A DNA stretch of 64,000 nt from Cyanobium sp. Morenito 9A2 (GCF_024345575.1 NZ_JAGQBJ010000001.1:248001-312000), one strand, 5' to 3'. Positions 8,031 to 17,223 are shown, counted from the first letter of the stretch. Notes: generated by a model from the letters alone, not told the origin. Translations and numbers: made by a program.

Positions 8031-9281
8031 TCAGCTGCCGCCGGCCTGCACCAGGCGGTGCAGCTCGCCGAGGGCCAGCCCCACCACCTCTGGCTCGAAG
8101 CGATCGGCCCCGCTCACGCCGGTTTCTACCTGGCCAGCCGGATCCCCTGCTGTCCCTGGCCCGGAAGCGGTCGGTCTGCCGCTGAGCCGCTGCTGCAGCG
8201 CGGCGGCCACCCGGGCAATCAGTGGGTCCCCTGGCCGCTGGGTCAGCGCCGCCAACTCCTGGTCCTCGGGCATGGTTTCGATGCGGCCCCGGCGCTTGAG
8301 GCGCAGCAGTTGAGCTTCCAACCGCTCCAACAGCAGGGCGTAGCGCCGCTGGCCCTGGAGGCTGAGTTGGCCTTCCACGTCCAGGAGCAGCAGTTCCTGG
8401 CCGACCCGATCCCCGAGCAGGCCAAGCAGGTGTTGCTCGAAGCGATCGAGATCCCCATCGCCGTCAAAGCGGAAGCGCAGCTGGTGCCAACCCAGTTGGC
8501 CGGTGGGCTGCACCGTCACGCTGGCGGCTCCCCCGCGCTCCACCGCCACTGCCAGCACCTGGCCGGAGCGGTAGTCACTGGCGCGGGGGAAGCGGTCCTG
8601 CTCAGGGCAACCGGCATACCAGACCTTCGGGGACACCTGCTTGAGGCCGTGCCAATCCCCCAGGGCGACGAAGTCGATCGCTGCGAGCAAGCTCTCATCC
8701 AGCCGCAGCAAATTGTTGGCGGTCAGTGGGTTTTCATCGTCGGCTTCCAGGTCGATGGCACCGAAGCTCGATGTGGACCCATGGGCCAGCACGATTCGCG
8801 GCAGCTCGGGCGGCAGGTGGTTCCAGTCCAGGTGATGCAACCAGGCACTGGGGTCTTCGCTGTGCTGGCGGCGCAGCAGGGGGCAGGGCAGCACCACCGC
8901 CTGCTCCAGCACGACGGGCGTTGGCTCCAGCAGCACCTGCACATTGGGAGCGCGCAGCTGCCGTTCGGCCTGGAAAAAGGCGGAGTGCCAGAGCGACCCA
9001 GGCGCGCCGTGGTCATGGTTGCCGGGGATTACCAGCACCGGCAGGCCGAGGCGGCCGAGGGCGAAGCAGACGGCAGTGACATCGCTGGCGCCCGGGGTGG
9101 GGGAATCGAACAGATCGCCCGCCACCAGCAGAAAGGCGGCTTCGCTGGAGCGGGCCAGGGGGCCCAGTCGCTCGATCACCTCCAGGCGCGCCTGGCGCAG
9201 TCGTGCACGCTTATCGGGATCGACCACCCGGGCATAAGGTTTGCCGATCTGCCAGTCGGCGCTGTGCAGAAACGACACCAT
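8031..9281 (-). CDS. Mre11/SbcD/YhaO-like DNA exonuclease
   Basis: A 416-residue metallophosphoesterase. The motifs run in order: SFLHSADWQIG (Asp/His), LLVAGDLFDSPTPGASD, VIPGNHDHG, IVLAHGS and ALGDWHGLKQV, which together form the two-metal site of Mre11-type nucleases. The open frame extends to 9470, but the conserved start is MVSFLHSADW at 9281, with an alternative at 9299. It is divergent from the cytochrome gene with almost no spacer, and it precedes the Rad50-like gene by four bases. Its role is inferred to be DNA double-strand-end processing. Confidence 0.85.
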   Translation of the reverse strand: MVSFLHSADWQIGKPYARVVDPDKRARLRQARLEVIERLGPLARSSEAAFLLVAGDLFDSPTPGASDVTAVCFALGRLGLPVLVIPGNHDHGAPGSLWHSAFFQAERQLRAPNVQVLLEPTPVVLEQAVVLPCPLLRRQHSEDPSAWLHHLDWNHLPPELPRIVLAHGSTSSFGAIDLEADDENPLTANNLLRLDESLLAAIDFVALGDWHGLKQVSPKVWYAGCPEQDRFPRASDYRSGQVLAVAVERGGAASVTVQPTGQLGWHQLRFRFDGDGDLDRFEQHLLGLLGDRVGQELLLLDVEGQLSLQGQRRYALLLERLEAQLLRLKRRGRIETMPEDQELAALTQRPGDPLIARVAAALQQRLSGRPTASGPGTAGDPAGQVETGVSGADRFEPEVVGLALGELHRLVQAGGS

Positions 9282-9297
9282 CGGCCTCGTGTGCTCC

Positions 9298-9702
9298 ATG
9301 GGCAGAGTCCCGCTCAGTGTGCCCCCTCCTGCGCAGCCTCCGGCGGCCCCGCGGCGCTGGGCCGTGGTCCTGTTGCTGGGCCTCGCCCTCCTGGTGATGC
9401 TGTGGCCGCGACCGGCCTGGGGCGTGGCCACGGATGACACCACCAGCCGCGGCGCCAGCTTGTTTGCCAATCACTGCGCCGCTTGCCATGTGAACGGCGG
9501 CAACATCATTCGCCGCTCTCGCACGCTCAAGCTCAAGGCACTGGAGGGTCGCGGCCTGGCCAGCCCCGAGGCGATTGCCGCCGTCGCCGCCAACGGCCTC
9601 GGCCAGATGGGAGGGTACGCCGAGGTCCTCGGCCCCGGCGGGCCCGAGGCGGTGGGGGCCTGGGTGTGGCAGCAGGCTCAGAACGCCTGGATCCAGGGAT
9701 AA
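9298..9702 (+). CDS. Cytochrome c6-like periplasmic/lumenal cytochrome
   Basis: A 134-residue protein with a basic/hydrophobic N-terminus (WAVVLLLGLALLVML) ending near AWG-VATDD, i.e. a signal peptide into lumen or periplasm. The mature 90-residue part has one haem c site, CAACH, close to its N-terminus, and a candidate axial Met in GLGQMGGY, as in the c6 family. C-terminal WVWQQAQNAW resembles the c6 tail. It is an electron carrier, but whether it serves photosystem I (petJ-like) or is a c6B/c6C variant cannot be told. The start at 9298 was chosen to fit the signal peptide. The 3' end overlaps the convergent YciI gene. Confidence 0.8.
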   Translation: MGRVPLSVPPPAQPPAAPRRWAVVLLLGLALLVMLWPRPAWGVATDDTTSRGASLFANHCAACHVNGGNIIRRSRTLKLKALEGRGLASPEAIAAVAANGLGQMGGYAEVLGPGGPEAVGAWVWQQAQNAWIQG

Positions 9703-9947
9703 ACCCTCAGCTCTGTCCAGATTCCGTTAAGCCAATAGACATCCTGGCGCAGCACGGTTTCCACTTCTTCCTGCGTGCCTGCTTCGTAGATCCCGAACAC
9801 ATGGGTGCTGCCTTCGGTGGGCCCGAGGGTGATCAGCAGGCCCTCCTCCTGCTGTTGACGCAGGCCGGCGAGATGTTCCTCGCGGAACGGAACGCGCCGC
9901 CGCAGAGCGTCGTCACAGTAGGTGCCCCAGAGCACGAATTTCGCCAT
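9678..9947 (-). CDS. YciI-like small protein
   Basis: An 89-residue protein of the YCII/YciI type, a ferredoxin-like fold: FVLWGTYCDDALRRRVPFREEHLAGL carries the typical His after the Arg-rich turn, and GSTHVFGIYEAGTQEEVETVLRQDVYWLNGIW gives the second strand-helix with the common D-P/D-x-Y region. Family members are small cytosolic proteins of largely unknown activity. The gene is convergent with, and overlaps by 25 bases, the cytochrome gene. Confidence 0.75.
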   Translation of the reverse strand: MAKFVLWGTYCDDALRRRVPFREEHLAGLRQQQEEGLLITLGPTEGSTHVFGIYEAGTQEEVETVLRQDVYWLNGIWTELRVYPWIQAF

Positions 9948-10090
9948 GGCCGCTTTGGAGAGATCCTTGTGACGTTAGTAGCGGCAGGGGAAGACAAGCA
10001 GATGTGGACCTGGCGTTGATGGGGCCCCGTCGGGGTTGACCAGAAGCGAAGGTTGTTCGCTATATTCTCGTTGTCTTTAGCGCTTAAACT

Positions 10091-10462
10091 GTGGCTCTCA
10101 TAGGTTCCGATCTCCTTGCCAAAGTCAAGGAGCTTGGTGATGTCAGCAAGTCCGAGCTGGTGCGAGCAGCGGGTTACGTTTCCACCAAGAAGGATGGATC
10201 CGAGCGCCTGAACTTCACTGCTTTTTACGAAGCCCTGCTGGAGGCCAAGGGTGTGAGCCTGGGCTCCGGCGGTGCGGCGGTTGGCAAAGGTGGTCGCAAG
10301 CTCAGCTATGTGGCCACGGTCCAGGGCAACGGCAATCTGCTGATCGGCAAGGCCTACACCGCCCTGCTGGATCTCAAGCCCGGAGACGATTTCGAGATCA
10401 AACTGGGCCGTAAGCAGATTCGTCTGGTCCCCGTCGGCAGCAGCGACGAAGAGGAAGAGTGA
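10091..10462 (+). CDS. AbrB-like transcriptional regulator (cyAbrB)
   Basis: A 123-residue cyanobacterial AbrB-type protein. The N-terminal half (LLAKVKELGDVSKSELVRAAGYVS) is the family-specific region, and the C-terminal half (KLSYVATVQGNGNLLIG, then LKPGDDFEIKLGRKQIRLVPV) is the AbrB/SpoVT swapped-hairpin DNA-binding fold, ending in an acidic tail. The start is a GTG at 10091. In cyanobacteria these proteins bind many promoters and link carbon/nitrogen status to gene expression. The upstream 60 bases are AT-rich (tatattctcg), fitting a promoter. A decayed copy lies at 4644-5066. Confidence 0.9.
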   Translation: MALIGSDLLAKVKELGDVSKSELVRAAGYVSTKKDGSERLNFTAFYEALLEAKGVSLGSGGAAVGKGGRKLSYVATVQGNGNLLIGKAYTALLDLKPGDDFEIKLGRKQIRLVPVGSSDEEEE

Positions 10463-10463
10463 C

Positions 10464-11477
10464 TCAGGCGCCCGGTGCCTGAGGTGGTTCCGCAAATCGC
10501 AGTTCAGCGCCGGCCATCCGCTCCAGCAGGTGCAAATTGACCCGTTCCTGGGCGTCCAGCGACGCCAGCGGGTCAGCACCTGGCAGGTAGTAGCAGATTT
10601 CAAACACAAGTCCCCGCTCGGTCAATTCGATGAGGTGGCTGCGATCAAATCGGCCCCCTTCCACTGATCGCACGGCCTCGCGCACCAGCCCTGCCACGCT
10701 CGCCGCATCCTCGGCCCGGGTGCTGCTGTGCAGGGTGAAGCGCTGCAGCACGCGACGCTCCTTAACGTCGGAGTAATTGCGCAGCGTTTTGCCCAGCAGG
10801 TCAGCGTTGTTGATCACCACCCGCTCGCCATCGAGGCTGCGCAGCTGGGTCGAGCGGAGCCCCACCCTTGATACGCGCCCCCAGACGTCATCGAAACGGA
10901 TCAGCTGACCGATTTCAAAGGGGCGGTCGAACAGGATCGTGAGGTAATTGATCACATCCTTGGCCGGTCCCTGTAAGGCAAAACCGATGCCCAGGCCCGC
11001 CCCCGCCAGCGCCCCGACCACGGCCGTGAGGCGCACCCCCTGGTTTTGCAGAAACACCAGCAGCCCCAGTACCCAGAGAATGAAGCGCAGCATGGGCGCC
11101 AGGGCCATCAAACCCTCCACGGCGGTGGCATCCCCCACCCGGGCGATGGCGACGGTGAGCAGTTTGAGCAGGATGCGGTTCAGGAGGCGCACCACCAGCA
11201 CCACCACCAGCAGCTGAACCAGGCCCTCCACGAGGCGGTCGGCCAGGCCGTCCAGGGGTAGGGCGCTCCAGGCCCAGAGCACCACCCCCAGCCCCGCCAG
11301 GCCCAGGGCGGTAGCTTCGAGGCGATCGAGGATGAAGCGCTCGGTGAGGGCCGAATCACGGCGGTCCACACCCTGGAGCAGGCGGAGAGCGATCAGATGG
11401 GCCAGTCCCAAGCCCGCCAGGCCTGCCGCCAACCGGGCGAGCCCTGTGAGCAGCGCACTGGCCATCGGCTCACCCAT
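10464..11477 (-). CDS. MscS-family mechanosensitive channel
   Basis: A 337-residue membrane protein with helices at about 10-30, 50-70, 80-110 and 130-150. The pore-lining helix has the Gly/Ala-rich pattern [25 protein letters not shown], followed by the beta domain ([20 protein letters not shown]) and a conserved [22 protein letters not shown]. This is characteristic of small-conductance channels that release solutes on hypo-osmotic shock. The start at 11477 overlaps the end of trpA by eight bases; an alternative ATG is at 11465. Confidence 0.87.
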   Translation of the reverse strand: MGEPMASALLTGLARLAAGLAGLGLAHLIALRLLQGVDRRDSALTERFILDRLEATALGLAGLGVVLWAWSALPLDGLADRLVEGLVQLLVVVLVVRLLNRILLKLLTVAIARVGDATAVEGLMALAPMLRFILWVLGLLVFLQNQGVRLTAVVGALAGAGLGIGFALQGPAKDVINYLTILFDRPFEIGQLIRFDDVWGRVSRVGLRSTQLRSLDGERVVINNADLLGKTLRNYSDVKERRVLQRFTLHSSTRAEDAASVAGLVREAVRSVEGGRFDRSHLIELTERGLVFEICYYLPGADPLASLDAQERVNLHLLERMAGAELRFAEPPQAPGA

Positions 11478-12279
11478 CCAGGGCCGCCCGCAGGCGGGTG
11501 CAGAAGTTCACGGCCGCCAGCGGTGCGGATCCGCCCGTTGTCACCGCCTCTGCCATGGCCTTCACCAGGGCACTGCCGACGATCGCCCCGTCGGCCCCCC
11601 AGGCGCGCACCTGGCTGGCCTGGTCGGGGCCAGCAATGCCAAAGCCCACGGCCACGGGAGTGGGGCCCAGGGCCTTGAGCTGGCTCACCCGCTGCTCCAC
11701 CCCCACCTGCAGGCTGGAGCGCACGCCTGTCACGCCCGTCACCGAAACCAGATAAGTGAAGCCCCGGCTGGCTCTGGCGATGCGGGCCAGCCGCTCATCC
11801 GGGGTGGTGGGTGCCACCAGCAGCACCAGATCGAGGCCATGGGCGGCGGCGATCAGCGAGAGCTGGTCGGCCTCTTCCAAGGGGAGATCGGGCACCACCA
11901 GGCCCGCGGCTCCGGCGGCGGCCGCGGCGGCACAGAAGGATTCCATGCCCCTGTTGAGCAAAGGGTTGCTGTAGGTGAACAGCACCACGGGGATGGTCAA
12001 TTCCCCGCGCAGGCCGGAGAGCAGCTCCAGCACCGCCCCTGGGGTGGTGCCGGCGGCCAGGGCCCGAGCGGCGGCGGCCTGAATCACTGGACCATCGGCC
12101 AGCGGGTCGCTGTAGGGGATGCCCAACTCGATCACATCGGCGCCAGCCCCCTGGAGCCCCAGCAGGCTGGCGCGGGTGGTGGCCAGGTCAGGGTCGCCGG
12201 CCACCAGGAACGGCATCAGGGCGCAGCGACGTTGCTGCTGGAGCAGCTGGAACCTTTGCTGGAGGGGGGTGCCGCCCAT
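11470..12279 (-). CDS. trpA: Tryptophan synthase alpha chain
   Basis: A 269-residue enzyme that cleaves indole-3-glycerol phosphate to indole and glyceraldehyde-3-phosphate, passing indole to TrpB. The signature is present: [12 protein letters not shown], then [19 protein letters not shown] with the catalytic Glu and Asp, [15 protein letters not shown], and the phosphate-binding [13 protein letters not shown]. The frame is open upstream to 12399, but [15 protein letters not shown] at 12279 is the natural start. It overlaps the MscS gene, while trpB is not nearby, as is common in cyanobacteria. Confidence 0.95.
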   Translation of the reverse strand: MGGTPLQQRFQLLQQQRRCALMPFLVAGDPDLATTRASLLGLQGAGADVIELGIPYSDPLADGPVIQAAAARALAAGTTPGAVLELLSGLRGELTIPVVLFTYSNPLLNRGMESFCAAAAAAGAAGLVVPDLPLEEADQLSLIAAAHGLDLVLLVAPTTPDERLARIARASRGFTYLVSVTGVTGVRSSLQVGVEQRVSQLKALGPTPVAVGFGIAGPDQASQVRAWGADGAIVGSALVKAMAEAVTTGGSAPLAAVNFCTRLRAALDG

Positions 12280-12325
12280 GGGCCGCTGGCGTTCGGAGTT
12301 GCCAGTGAGCCTATGGGTTCGGGCC

Positions 12326-12661
12326 TCAAAGCTCGGTGTCAGCCTGGAGCTGGCCCACCTCCTTGAGGAGCTTTTCCTGCTCAGCGAGGGGCAGGGCATC
12401 GAACTTGCGCTGCAGCACGTCGTCGGTTTCGGCGTCGTAGGCCGCCCGGTAGCTGCGACGCTGCTGCATGTAAGTCATGTTCCCCGTCACAACCCGGAAC
12501 AGGTAACTCCCGGTCCAGCCCAGCACCAGCACGATCAGCACCGCCTCGGCGGCGATGCCGGCGGAGAAGCCCTCGAATCCAGCCGCCTGGAAGGCCAGGT
12601 AGCCCAGGCCCCCAAGGCCCAAGACCCCCAGACCCAGGAGGATGGCAGTGCCCCGCGTCAC
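12326..12661 (-). CDS. DUF3007 family membrane protein
   Basis: A 111-residue protein with two N-terminal membrane helices (about residues 6-27 and 35-57) and a charged C-terminal half ([26 protein letters not shown]). This is the cyanobacterial/chloroplast DUF3007 family, usually encoded next to ndhL, as here four bases downstream of it. A role near the NDH-1 complex is suggested by this linkage only. Confidence 0.85.
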   Translation of the reverse strand: MTRGTAILLGLGVLGLGGLGYLAFQAAGFEGFSAGIAAEAVLIVLVLGWTGSYLFRVVTGNMTYMQQRRSYRAAYDAETDDVLQRKFDALPLAEQEKLLKEVGQLQADTEL

Positions 12662-12665
12662 GTCC

Positions 12666-12917
12666 TCAGACCTCGCCCTGGCCAGCCAGGCGCAGGTTGA
12701 GGAAGGGGGCGAACAGAATCAGCCCGGGGAAGAACAGAAACACCAGCCCGTAGACGGCCGTGCGCTCGACCTTGCCCATGGTGGTCCAGCGACGGTTCAT
12801 CCACCAGTAGAGAGCCAGGGGCACCACCACCAGGTAAAGCCCCCCGATGGCGCCATAAGCTCCAAGCACCAGAAGGGTTTCCACGGAAACCGAGCTCAAG
12901 ACACCAGGCAGGGCCAC
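12666..12917 (-). CDS. ndhL: NAD(P)H-quinone oxidoreductase subunit L
   Basis: An 83-residue membrane protein with two helices (residues about 12-38 and 50-72) and the family pattern [28 protein letters not shown]. NdhL is a cyanobacterial and plastid-specific subunit of the NDH-1 complex, which drives cyclic electron flow and CO2 uptake at the thylakoid membrane. Its neighbour DUF3007 follows immediately, the arrangement seen across picocyanobacteria. It is divergent from tRNA-Leu. Confidence 0.92.
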   Translation of the reverse strand: MALPGVLSSVSVETLLVLGAYGAIGGLYLVVVPLALYWWMNRRWTTMGKVERTAVYGLVFLFFPGLILFAPFLNLRLAGQGEV

Positions 12918-12960
12918 GAAATCAGATCGTTGTGTTGCAGAAATCTAGGATGCTTGCGTC

Positions 12961-13044
12961 GGGGGCATGGCGAAATTGGTAGACGCAGCGGACTTAAAAT
13001 CCGCAGACGGCAACGTTGTGGGGGTTCAAGTCCCCCTGCCCCCA
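12961..13044 (+). tRNA. tRNA-Leu (anticodon UAA)
   Basis: Complete class II tRNA of 84 bases without encoded CCA. The acceptor stem pairs GGGGGCA (12961-12967) with TGCCCCC (13037-13043), discriminator A at 13044. The anticodon stem GCGGA/TCCGC encloses the loop CTTAAAA with anticodon TAA at 12995-12997. The T arm is GGGGGTTCAAGTCCCCC. The long variable arm follows the anticodon stem. There is no group I intron in the anticodon loop, which many cyanobacterial tRNA-Leu(UAA) genes have. Confidence 0.95.
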
Positions 13045-13994
13045 TCCATCGCCCCCGCCACCCATCGGACGAAGCATGACTGGAACGGTGTTCCTTGCGG
13101 GCACGGTACTCCGATCCCAGCGCGGCGGCCTTTGACCACGGGAACCAGGCGCTCAAGGACCCGCGTCATCCCATGGGCTCGGCCCTCCTGACCCGCTCAC
13201 CCCAGAGCTCAAGCCACAGTTGGAGGGGGTGGCTCAAGACCCAGGCGCACCGAGGCCTCCCCGCTGCTCGAGCCGATTGAGCAAGGGTTCGACGACCTGG
13301 ACGATGCCTATCCCCGCACCGCTGTCCTCGACGTCCACCGTCGCTCCAACGCGTCGACCATCCTCGCCGCGCGGCTCGCCTGCCAGCTGGAGTGGGATGG
13401 CCCATCACCCCAGGCGGTGAGGCCTATGCGCCAGGCGGTGAGCCCATTGCGCAGGATTGGCCTCACCGCCCGGCCCATCACCATGACCCGTTGTCTGCAG
13501 GCAACGGTCGAAGGCAAGACCGATCCTGGCCCGTGGGACCAGTGCCTGGTGGCCACCTTGCCGAACGCTGGGGCGATCGCTTTGGTGACAACAGCCTGGC
13601 CGGCGAGGGGCAGGACGACTGACTTCGGGTCCGGGAGGCACCAGGTCAGCCCATGGTGGTGATCAAGCGGGCTCTGGCCCAGGGTCCCTGGCCCCGTTAG
13701 CCCCCCGATGCCGATGGCCGCTGGAGCCGTGGTCACCCTCGCCGCCCCTGGGGTTGGCACCTGTGAGTTGGAGGTTGAGAGGCCCTGGGCCTCGCGCCAT
13801 CCCTTCGGGCTGCCCGCAACGAACGGCCTCCTCCTCTGGGGGCTCCAAGGACGACCGGCGCTGGGCCCTTGAGGCTGGCTTGGTGTTCAGCATCACCCCA
13901 CAGGGTGATCGACGGAGGCCCTGCTTAGACGCGTCTTAATCCTCCAGACGCACAATGCGCTCGAGCTTCGGTTCACTGGAACGAAGAATCACCC
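13045..13994. other. Gene-poor 0.95-kb interval with coding-like remnants
   Basis: No intact gene is supported. Short protein-like islands occur in different plus frames: RYSDPSAAAFDHGNQALKD near 13095-13155 and LLEPIEQGFDDLDDAYPRT continuing into VLDVHRRSNASTILAARLA near 13264-13380. The second lies in a frame open from about 13192 to 13662 with no start codon before it. These look like pieces of one or two decayed genes I cannot name. Short repeats (13411-13470) lie within it, and the stretch 13670-13990 shows nothing recognisable. Confidence 0.45.
13411..13470. repeat. 21-bp tandem repeat plus 12-bp inverted repeat
   Basis: Two imperfect copies of a 21-base unit (starting CAGGCGGTGAG and ending ATGCGC or TTGCGC) sit head to tail at 13411-13431 and 13432-13452. 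Within the first copy GGCGGTGAGGCC (13413-13424) is the exact reverse complement of GGCCTCACCGCC at 13459-13470, so a hairpin with a 34-base loop could form. It lies in the gene-poor interval and corresponds to no known element I recognise. Confidence 0.6.
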
Positions 13995-14291
13995 ATGGCC
14001 CATTCAGCTGAGGAGCGCAGCATCGTGATGGAGGCCGTGCGCTGCGGGCTGCTTGATCCCAACGACACGCCGACCTATTTCCCGCCCCGCTACTGCACTC
14101 CCCTCAGCCTCCTGCTGGTGCCCTTCACCCTGGGTTTCTCACTGCTGTTCGTGCCCATCCTCTGGGTCGCCCAGCATGAGATCACAGGCCAACGCATGGC
14201 TCGGCTGAGAGAAAAGCTGCAACGGCAGCAGCAGGCCCTCGAACCGGCCGACGAGGATCAGCCCATGGCGATGGGCCGTGTCCCCAACTGA
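13995..14291 (+). CDS. Small hypothetical membrane protein
   Basis: A 98-residue protein with a short cytosolic N-terminus, one or two membrane helices at about residues 36-60 (LSLLLVPFTLGFSLLFVPILWVA written as one hydrophobic block) and a charged helical tail (RMARLREKLQRQQQALEP). The ATG at 13995 follows an A/G-rich stretch (aacgaagaatcacc). It is convergent with phoX. Codon use is like the neighbours and the composition is protein-like, but I recognise no family. Confidence 0.6.
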   Translation: MAHSAEERSIVMEAVRCGLLDPNDTPTYFPPRYCTPLSLLLVPFTLGFSLLFVPILWVAQHEITGQRMARLREKLQRQQQALEPADEDQPMAMGRVPN

Positions 14292-14327
14292 TCGGGGCCC
14301 TGGTTCCGGTCCCTTCCCTCCCATCCC

Positions 14328-16463
14328 TCACCCCAGCAAAGGGCCTCCCGCCAGTCGACGGATGGCCACGACCGCGGGGCGGGGGTGGGCCCCCGGTACA
14401 CCTGAGGGCCAATTGGAGCCCAGCGGTACCCAGCGCAGTTGTTCGAAGGGGACACGGTCTTTGTCCACGAGCTGGTGGGCTTGCGCTTCCTGGGCCCCTT
14501 CCCTGCGGGTGCCGTTGTCCTCTCCGGGATGCTGAACAGACAGGAACAGGGTGGTCTCGGCGTTGTCGAAACAGGGCCCGGTGAGTTCGCATTCCATGGG
14601 CCCGGTAGCGAAGCAGAGTGCTTGCCCAGCGGCAGGTCCCGAGCGGGGGAGCACCCAGCAGCTGTTGTTGCCGAACACATCCAGGGATTCCGATTTGGTG
14701 GAACGGTCGGTGAGCACCCAGATGTTGCCGGAGCGATCCACCGCAAGGTTGTCCGGGTTGCTGAAGCCCATGCCCCCCTGCCAGGGGGTACCGCCGGTGG
14801 CGACCATCCGCCAGCGGAAGCGGGCTCCTTTGCTGGCCCCCTCGTCGCTTAGGCGCATCACCCAGCCGAAGGGCCAGCTGACCTGATCCCCTGGGCCCCG
14901 AAAGATGGCGGGATCGGCGGTGCCGTCTTCACTGGATCCACCTGCTGTCAAGGCGATCACCAGATCGCCCGTGGTGGGATCCATCACGGTGGCTTCGGGC
15001 CGGGCTGTGGCCGTTGCCCCCACGGCATTGCCCGCCAGGTGGGCATCGATCAGGATCGCGCCCATTCGCTTCTCCTCGTTGCCGAGGTAGAGGTCCCCCA
15101 AGTGGCGGAACCATTGCCGGTAGGCGTTCACCGCCTCATCGCTGATCAGGGCTTCAGCGCCGGCTCGACTGCGATCGGAATGGGGAACCAGCGTGGGCTG
15201 TTCCAACTGGTGAGTGGTGAAGTGGCTGGGTCGCTGGGGATCGACGGGGGTGCCTGGCTCCAGAGGAATCCAGTGGCCCGTGCCATCGGCCTTGAAGCGG
15301 GCGGCCTCTAGGCGACCGGCTTCGAACAGCCTCGAATTGCCGTGATCGGTGGGATCGTCGATCAATTCTCTGCTCACGAAACGGTAGAGATGGCCCCCAT
15401 GGCGATCGTCTCCGGAGTAGACGATCAGTGGCTCACCACGGCGGGCCACTGTCGCCACCGCCTCATGGCGGAAGCGGCCCAGCCAGCTGTGTTTGATGGG
15501 CACCCCCTCCGGGTGCCGCGGGTCCAGTTCCACCATCCAGCCATATTTGTTCCCCGCGAGGGCGAAGGGATTGCCCAGGCCCTCCAACCGCTGGCCGTCG
15601 TAGGCGAAGGGCCGCTCGCCGGGGAAAGGAGACGAGCCATCGGCATGAACCGCCTCCACCACTTGGCTCTGGAAGTTCTCCTCCGCGCTGAGCACGGTTC
15701 CCCAGGGCGTCGTGCCGCCAGCACAGTTGGCGAAGGTGCCGATCACCCTGTCCCCGAGGCCATCGTCGAAGCCCAACCGCTGCCGGCTTCGGAACACCCC
15801 AGCCGCCGGTCCGCTCACCGCCAGACGACGCTCCGGATCATTCAGGCCGGCCAGGCCCGTGATGCGCCTGTCACAGCGTCCAGCACGGCGGCGCCAGGAC
15901 CCCGACGCGTCACGCTGAAGCTCCGCCACACCGATGCCGAGATCGGCCATCGCAGCGCTGGCCACCAGCCTGCAGAGGTCGCGCAGGGAAGCGTCAGGGG
16001 GAAGGGAGCTCACATCCACCTTGCCGCCACGCTCCTGGAGCTGTTCAGCCAGAGCCTTCAGAGGCAGTTCCGTCCCCACGACGACCTGGAATGCTTCCCC
16101 CCAGGTCCTGGCGCTGATGTACTCGAAGTTCATCGTCAGCAAGCCCCGCCCGTCGCCGAGGTCGGCAAAGGCGAGGTAGTCGTTGTTGAAGCCGATGCGG
16201 CCATCGTCCAGCGGATCCCCCCAGGCCGTGAGCACCTCGGCCCGGAAGCCCTCAGGCACCACGAGCCGGTCCTCCAGGTTCAGAAGCTGGTAGGCCCTGC
16301 GCTGCTGGGCGGCACTGAGGCCATCCTCAGGAGTGGGCAGGGGCGTGCCCACCGGTTGGAACGGAAGCCCTGAACGCGGCTTGGACGATCCCTTCGCAAG
16401 GCTGGGCACCGCCGCCATGGCACTGCCGACTCCGAGCAGGTTGAGCAGATCTCGACGGTTCAT
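14328..16463 (-). CDS. phoX: PhoX-type alkaline phosphatase
   Basis: A 711-residue secreted protein of the PhoX (DUF839) family: Ca/Fe-dependent phosphatases that release phosphate from organic esters outside the cell. The start at 16463 gives a Tat-type signal with NRRDLLNLLG and a following Ala-rich hydrophobic stretch; the frame upstream to 16535 is unlikely to be used. Conserved regions include NNDYLAFADLG, LTMNFEYISARTWGEAF, NCAGGTTPWGTVLSAEENF, HEAVATVARRGEPLIVYSGDDR, and near the C-terminus NPDNLAVDRSGNIWVLTD. Regulation by phosphate starvation is expected from the family, but I found no clear Pho box. A secreted protein gene lies directly upstream on the same strand. Confidence 0.87.
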   Translation of the reverse strand: MNRRDLLNLLGVGSAMAAVPSLAKGSSKPRSGLPFQPVGTPLPTPEDGLSAAQQRRAYQLLNLEDRLVVPEGFRAEVLTAWGDPLDDGRIGFNNDYLAFADLGDGRGLLTMNFEYISARTWGEAFQVVVGTELPLKALAEQLQERGGKVDVSSLPPDASLRDLCRLVASAAMADLGIGVAELQRDASGSWRRRAGRCDRRITGLAGLNDPERRLAVSGPAAGVFRSRQRLGFDDGLGDRVIGTFANCAGGTTPWGTVLSAEENFQSQVVEAVHADGSSPFPGERPFAYDGQRLEGLGNPFALAGNKYGWMVELDPRHPEGVPIKHSWLGRFRHEAVATVARRGEPLIVYSGDDRHGGHLYRFVSRELIDDPTDHGNSRLFEAGRLEAARFKADGTGHWIPLEPGTPVDPQRPSHFTTHQLEQPTLVPHSDRSRAGAEALISDEAVNAYRQWFRHLGDLYLGNEEKRMGAILIDAHLAGNAVGATATARPEATVMDPTTGDLVIALTAGGSSEDGTADPAIFRGPGDQVSWPFGWVMRLSDEGASKGARFRWRMVATGGTPWQGGMGFSNPDNLAVDRSGNIWVLTDRSTKSESLDVFGNNSCWVLPRSGPAAGQALCFATGPMECELTGPCFDNAETTLFLSVQHPGEDNGTRREGAQEAQAHQLVDKDRVPFEQLRWVPLGSNWPSGVPGAHPRPAVVAIRRLAGGPLLG

Positions 16464-16596
16464 CGCCCGCCATCGGGGGGTATCAACGGGGCCTGTGGGG
16501 CCTGGAATGGGCGCTTTGCCATGGTGCAACGACAACCCTCCTGAGGCCAGGATGGCGCTTCAACACCCTGGCGGGCGCCCCCAGACGGCCGACGAC

Positions 16597-17100
16597 CTAT
16601 CGGCAGCCTTGAACCGAAATCCTGTAGCTGAAGCCCAGGGCACCGGGGTCGCTGCTGGCGCCCACTTTGAAGTTCATCTGGCTGGCCTGCTTGCCGGGGA
16701 TGGCGGGGAACGGGCCGAACATCCGCCCGGTGCCGATCGGTGGGTTCATGGTCTCGTTGATCACCTGCAGGTTGGAGCCATCGCTGAACTTCATGAAGCC
16801 CTCCACCGGGTACTTGGCGCCGGCGTCGGAGGAGTTGGCCGTGAAGAAGAACTTGAAGCTGGTGTAGGGCTGGTTGACGATGAAGTCGGTGTTCCAGTTG
16901 GTTTTGCCGATCGCTTTTCCCCGGCCCACGGATTTGGCGATGATCGGGCTTGTGCCGTTGCCACCGATCGGCGCCAGGAAGGTGCACACAGGGGCCGCCT
17001 GGGCGCCGCTGAAGCCGCTCAGGGCCACCATGGCCGGCAGGCTCGACAGGGCCAAGCGCTGGAGCGAGCGGGCGCAGGACATCAGGGGGCGAATGGTCAT
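16597..17100 (-). CDS. Secreted hypothetical protein
   Basis: A 167-residue protein with a clear signal peptide (hydrophobic core LSSLPAMVALSGF, cleavage near AQA-AP). The mature 130 residues are beta-rich and start and end with a Cys (PVCTFLAPIGG and ISVQGCR), which may pair. Motifs such as VNQPYTSFKFFFTANSSD suggest an extracellular fold. It lies 133 bases upstream of phoX on the same strand, so it might share phosphate control, but this is inference. I do not recognise the family. Confidence 0.65.
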   Translation of the reverse strand: MTIRPLMSCARSLQRLALSSLPAMVALSGFSGAQAAPVCTFLAPIGGNGTSPIIAKSVGRGKAIGKTNWNTDFIVNQPYTSFKFFFTANSSDAGAKYPVEGFMKFSDGSNLQVINETMNPPIGTGRMFGPFPAIPGKQASQMNFKVGASSDPGALGFSYRISVQGCR

Positions 17101-17223
17101 GGCGTCAGGGGGGGGCCGGAAGAAGCTAGATCAACCGGTTCGAACGGTCTGGGTCGATCGACTGATATTCCTGCCGCCCTTGCCAGAGCTGCGGCTGAAG
17201 GGGCGTTGGCCGGAGGCGGCAGA

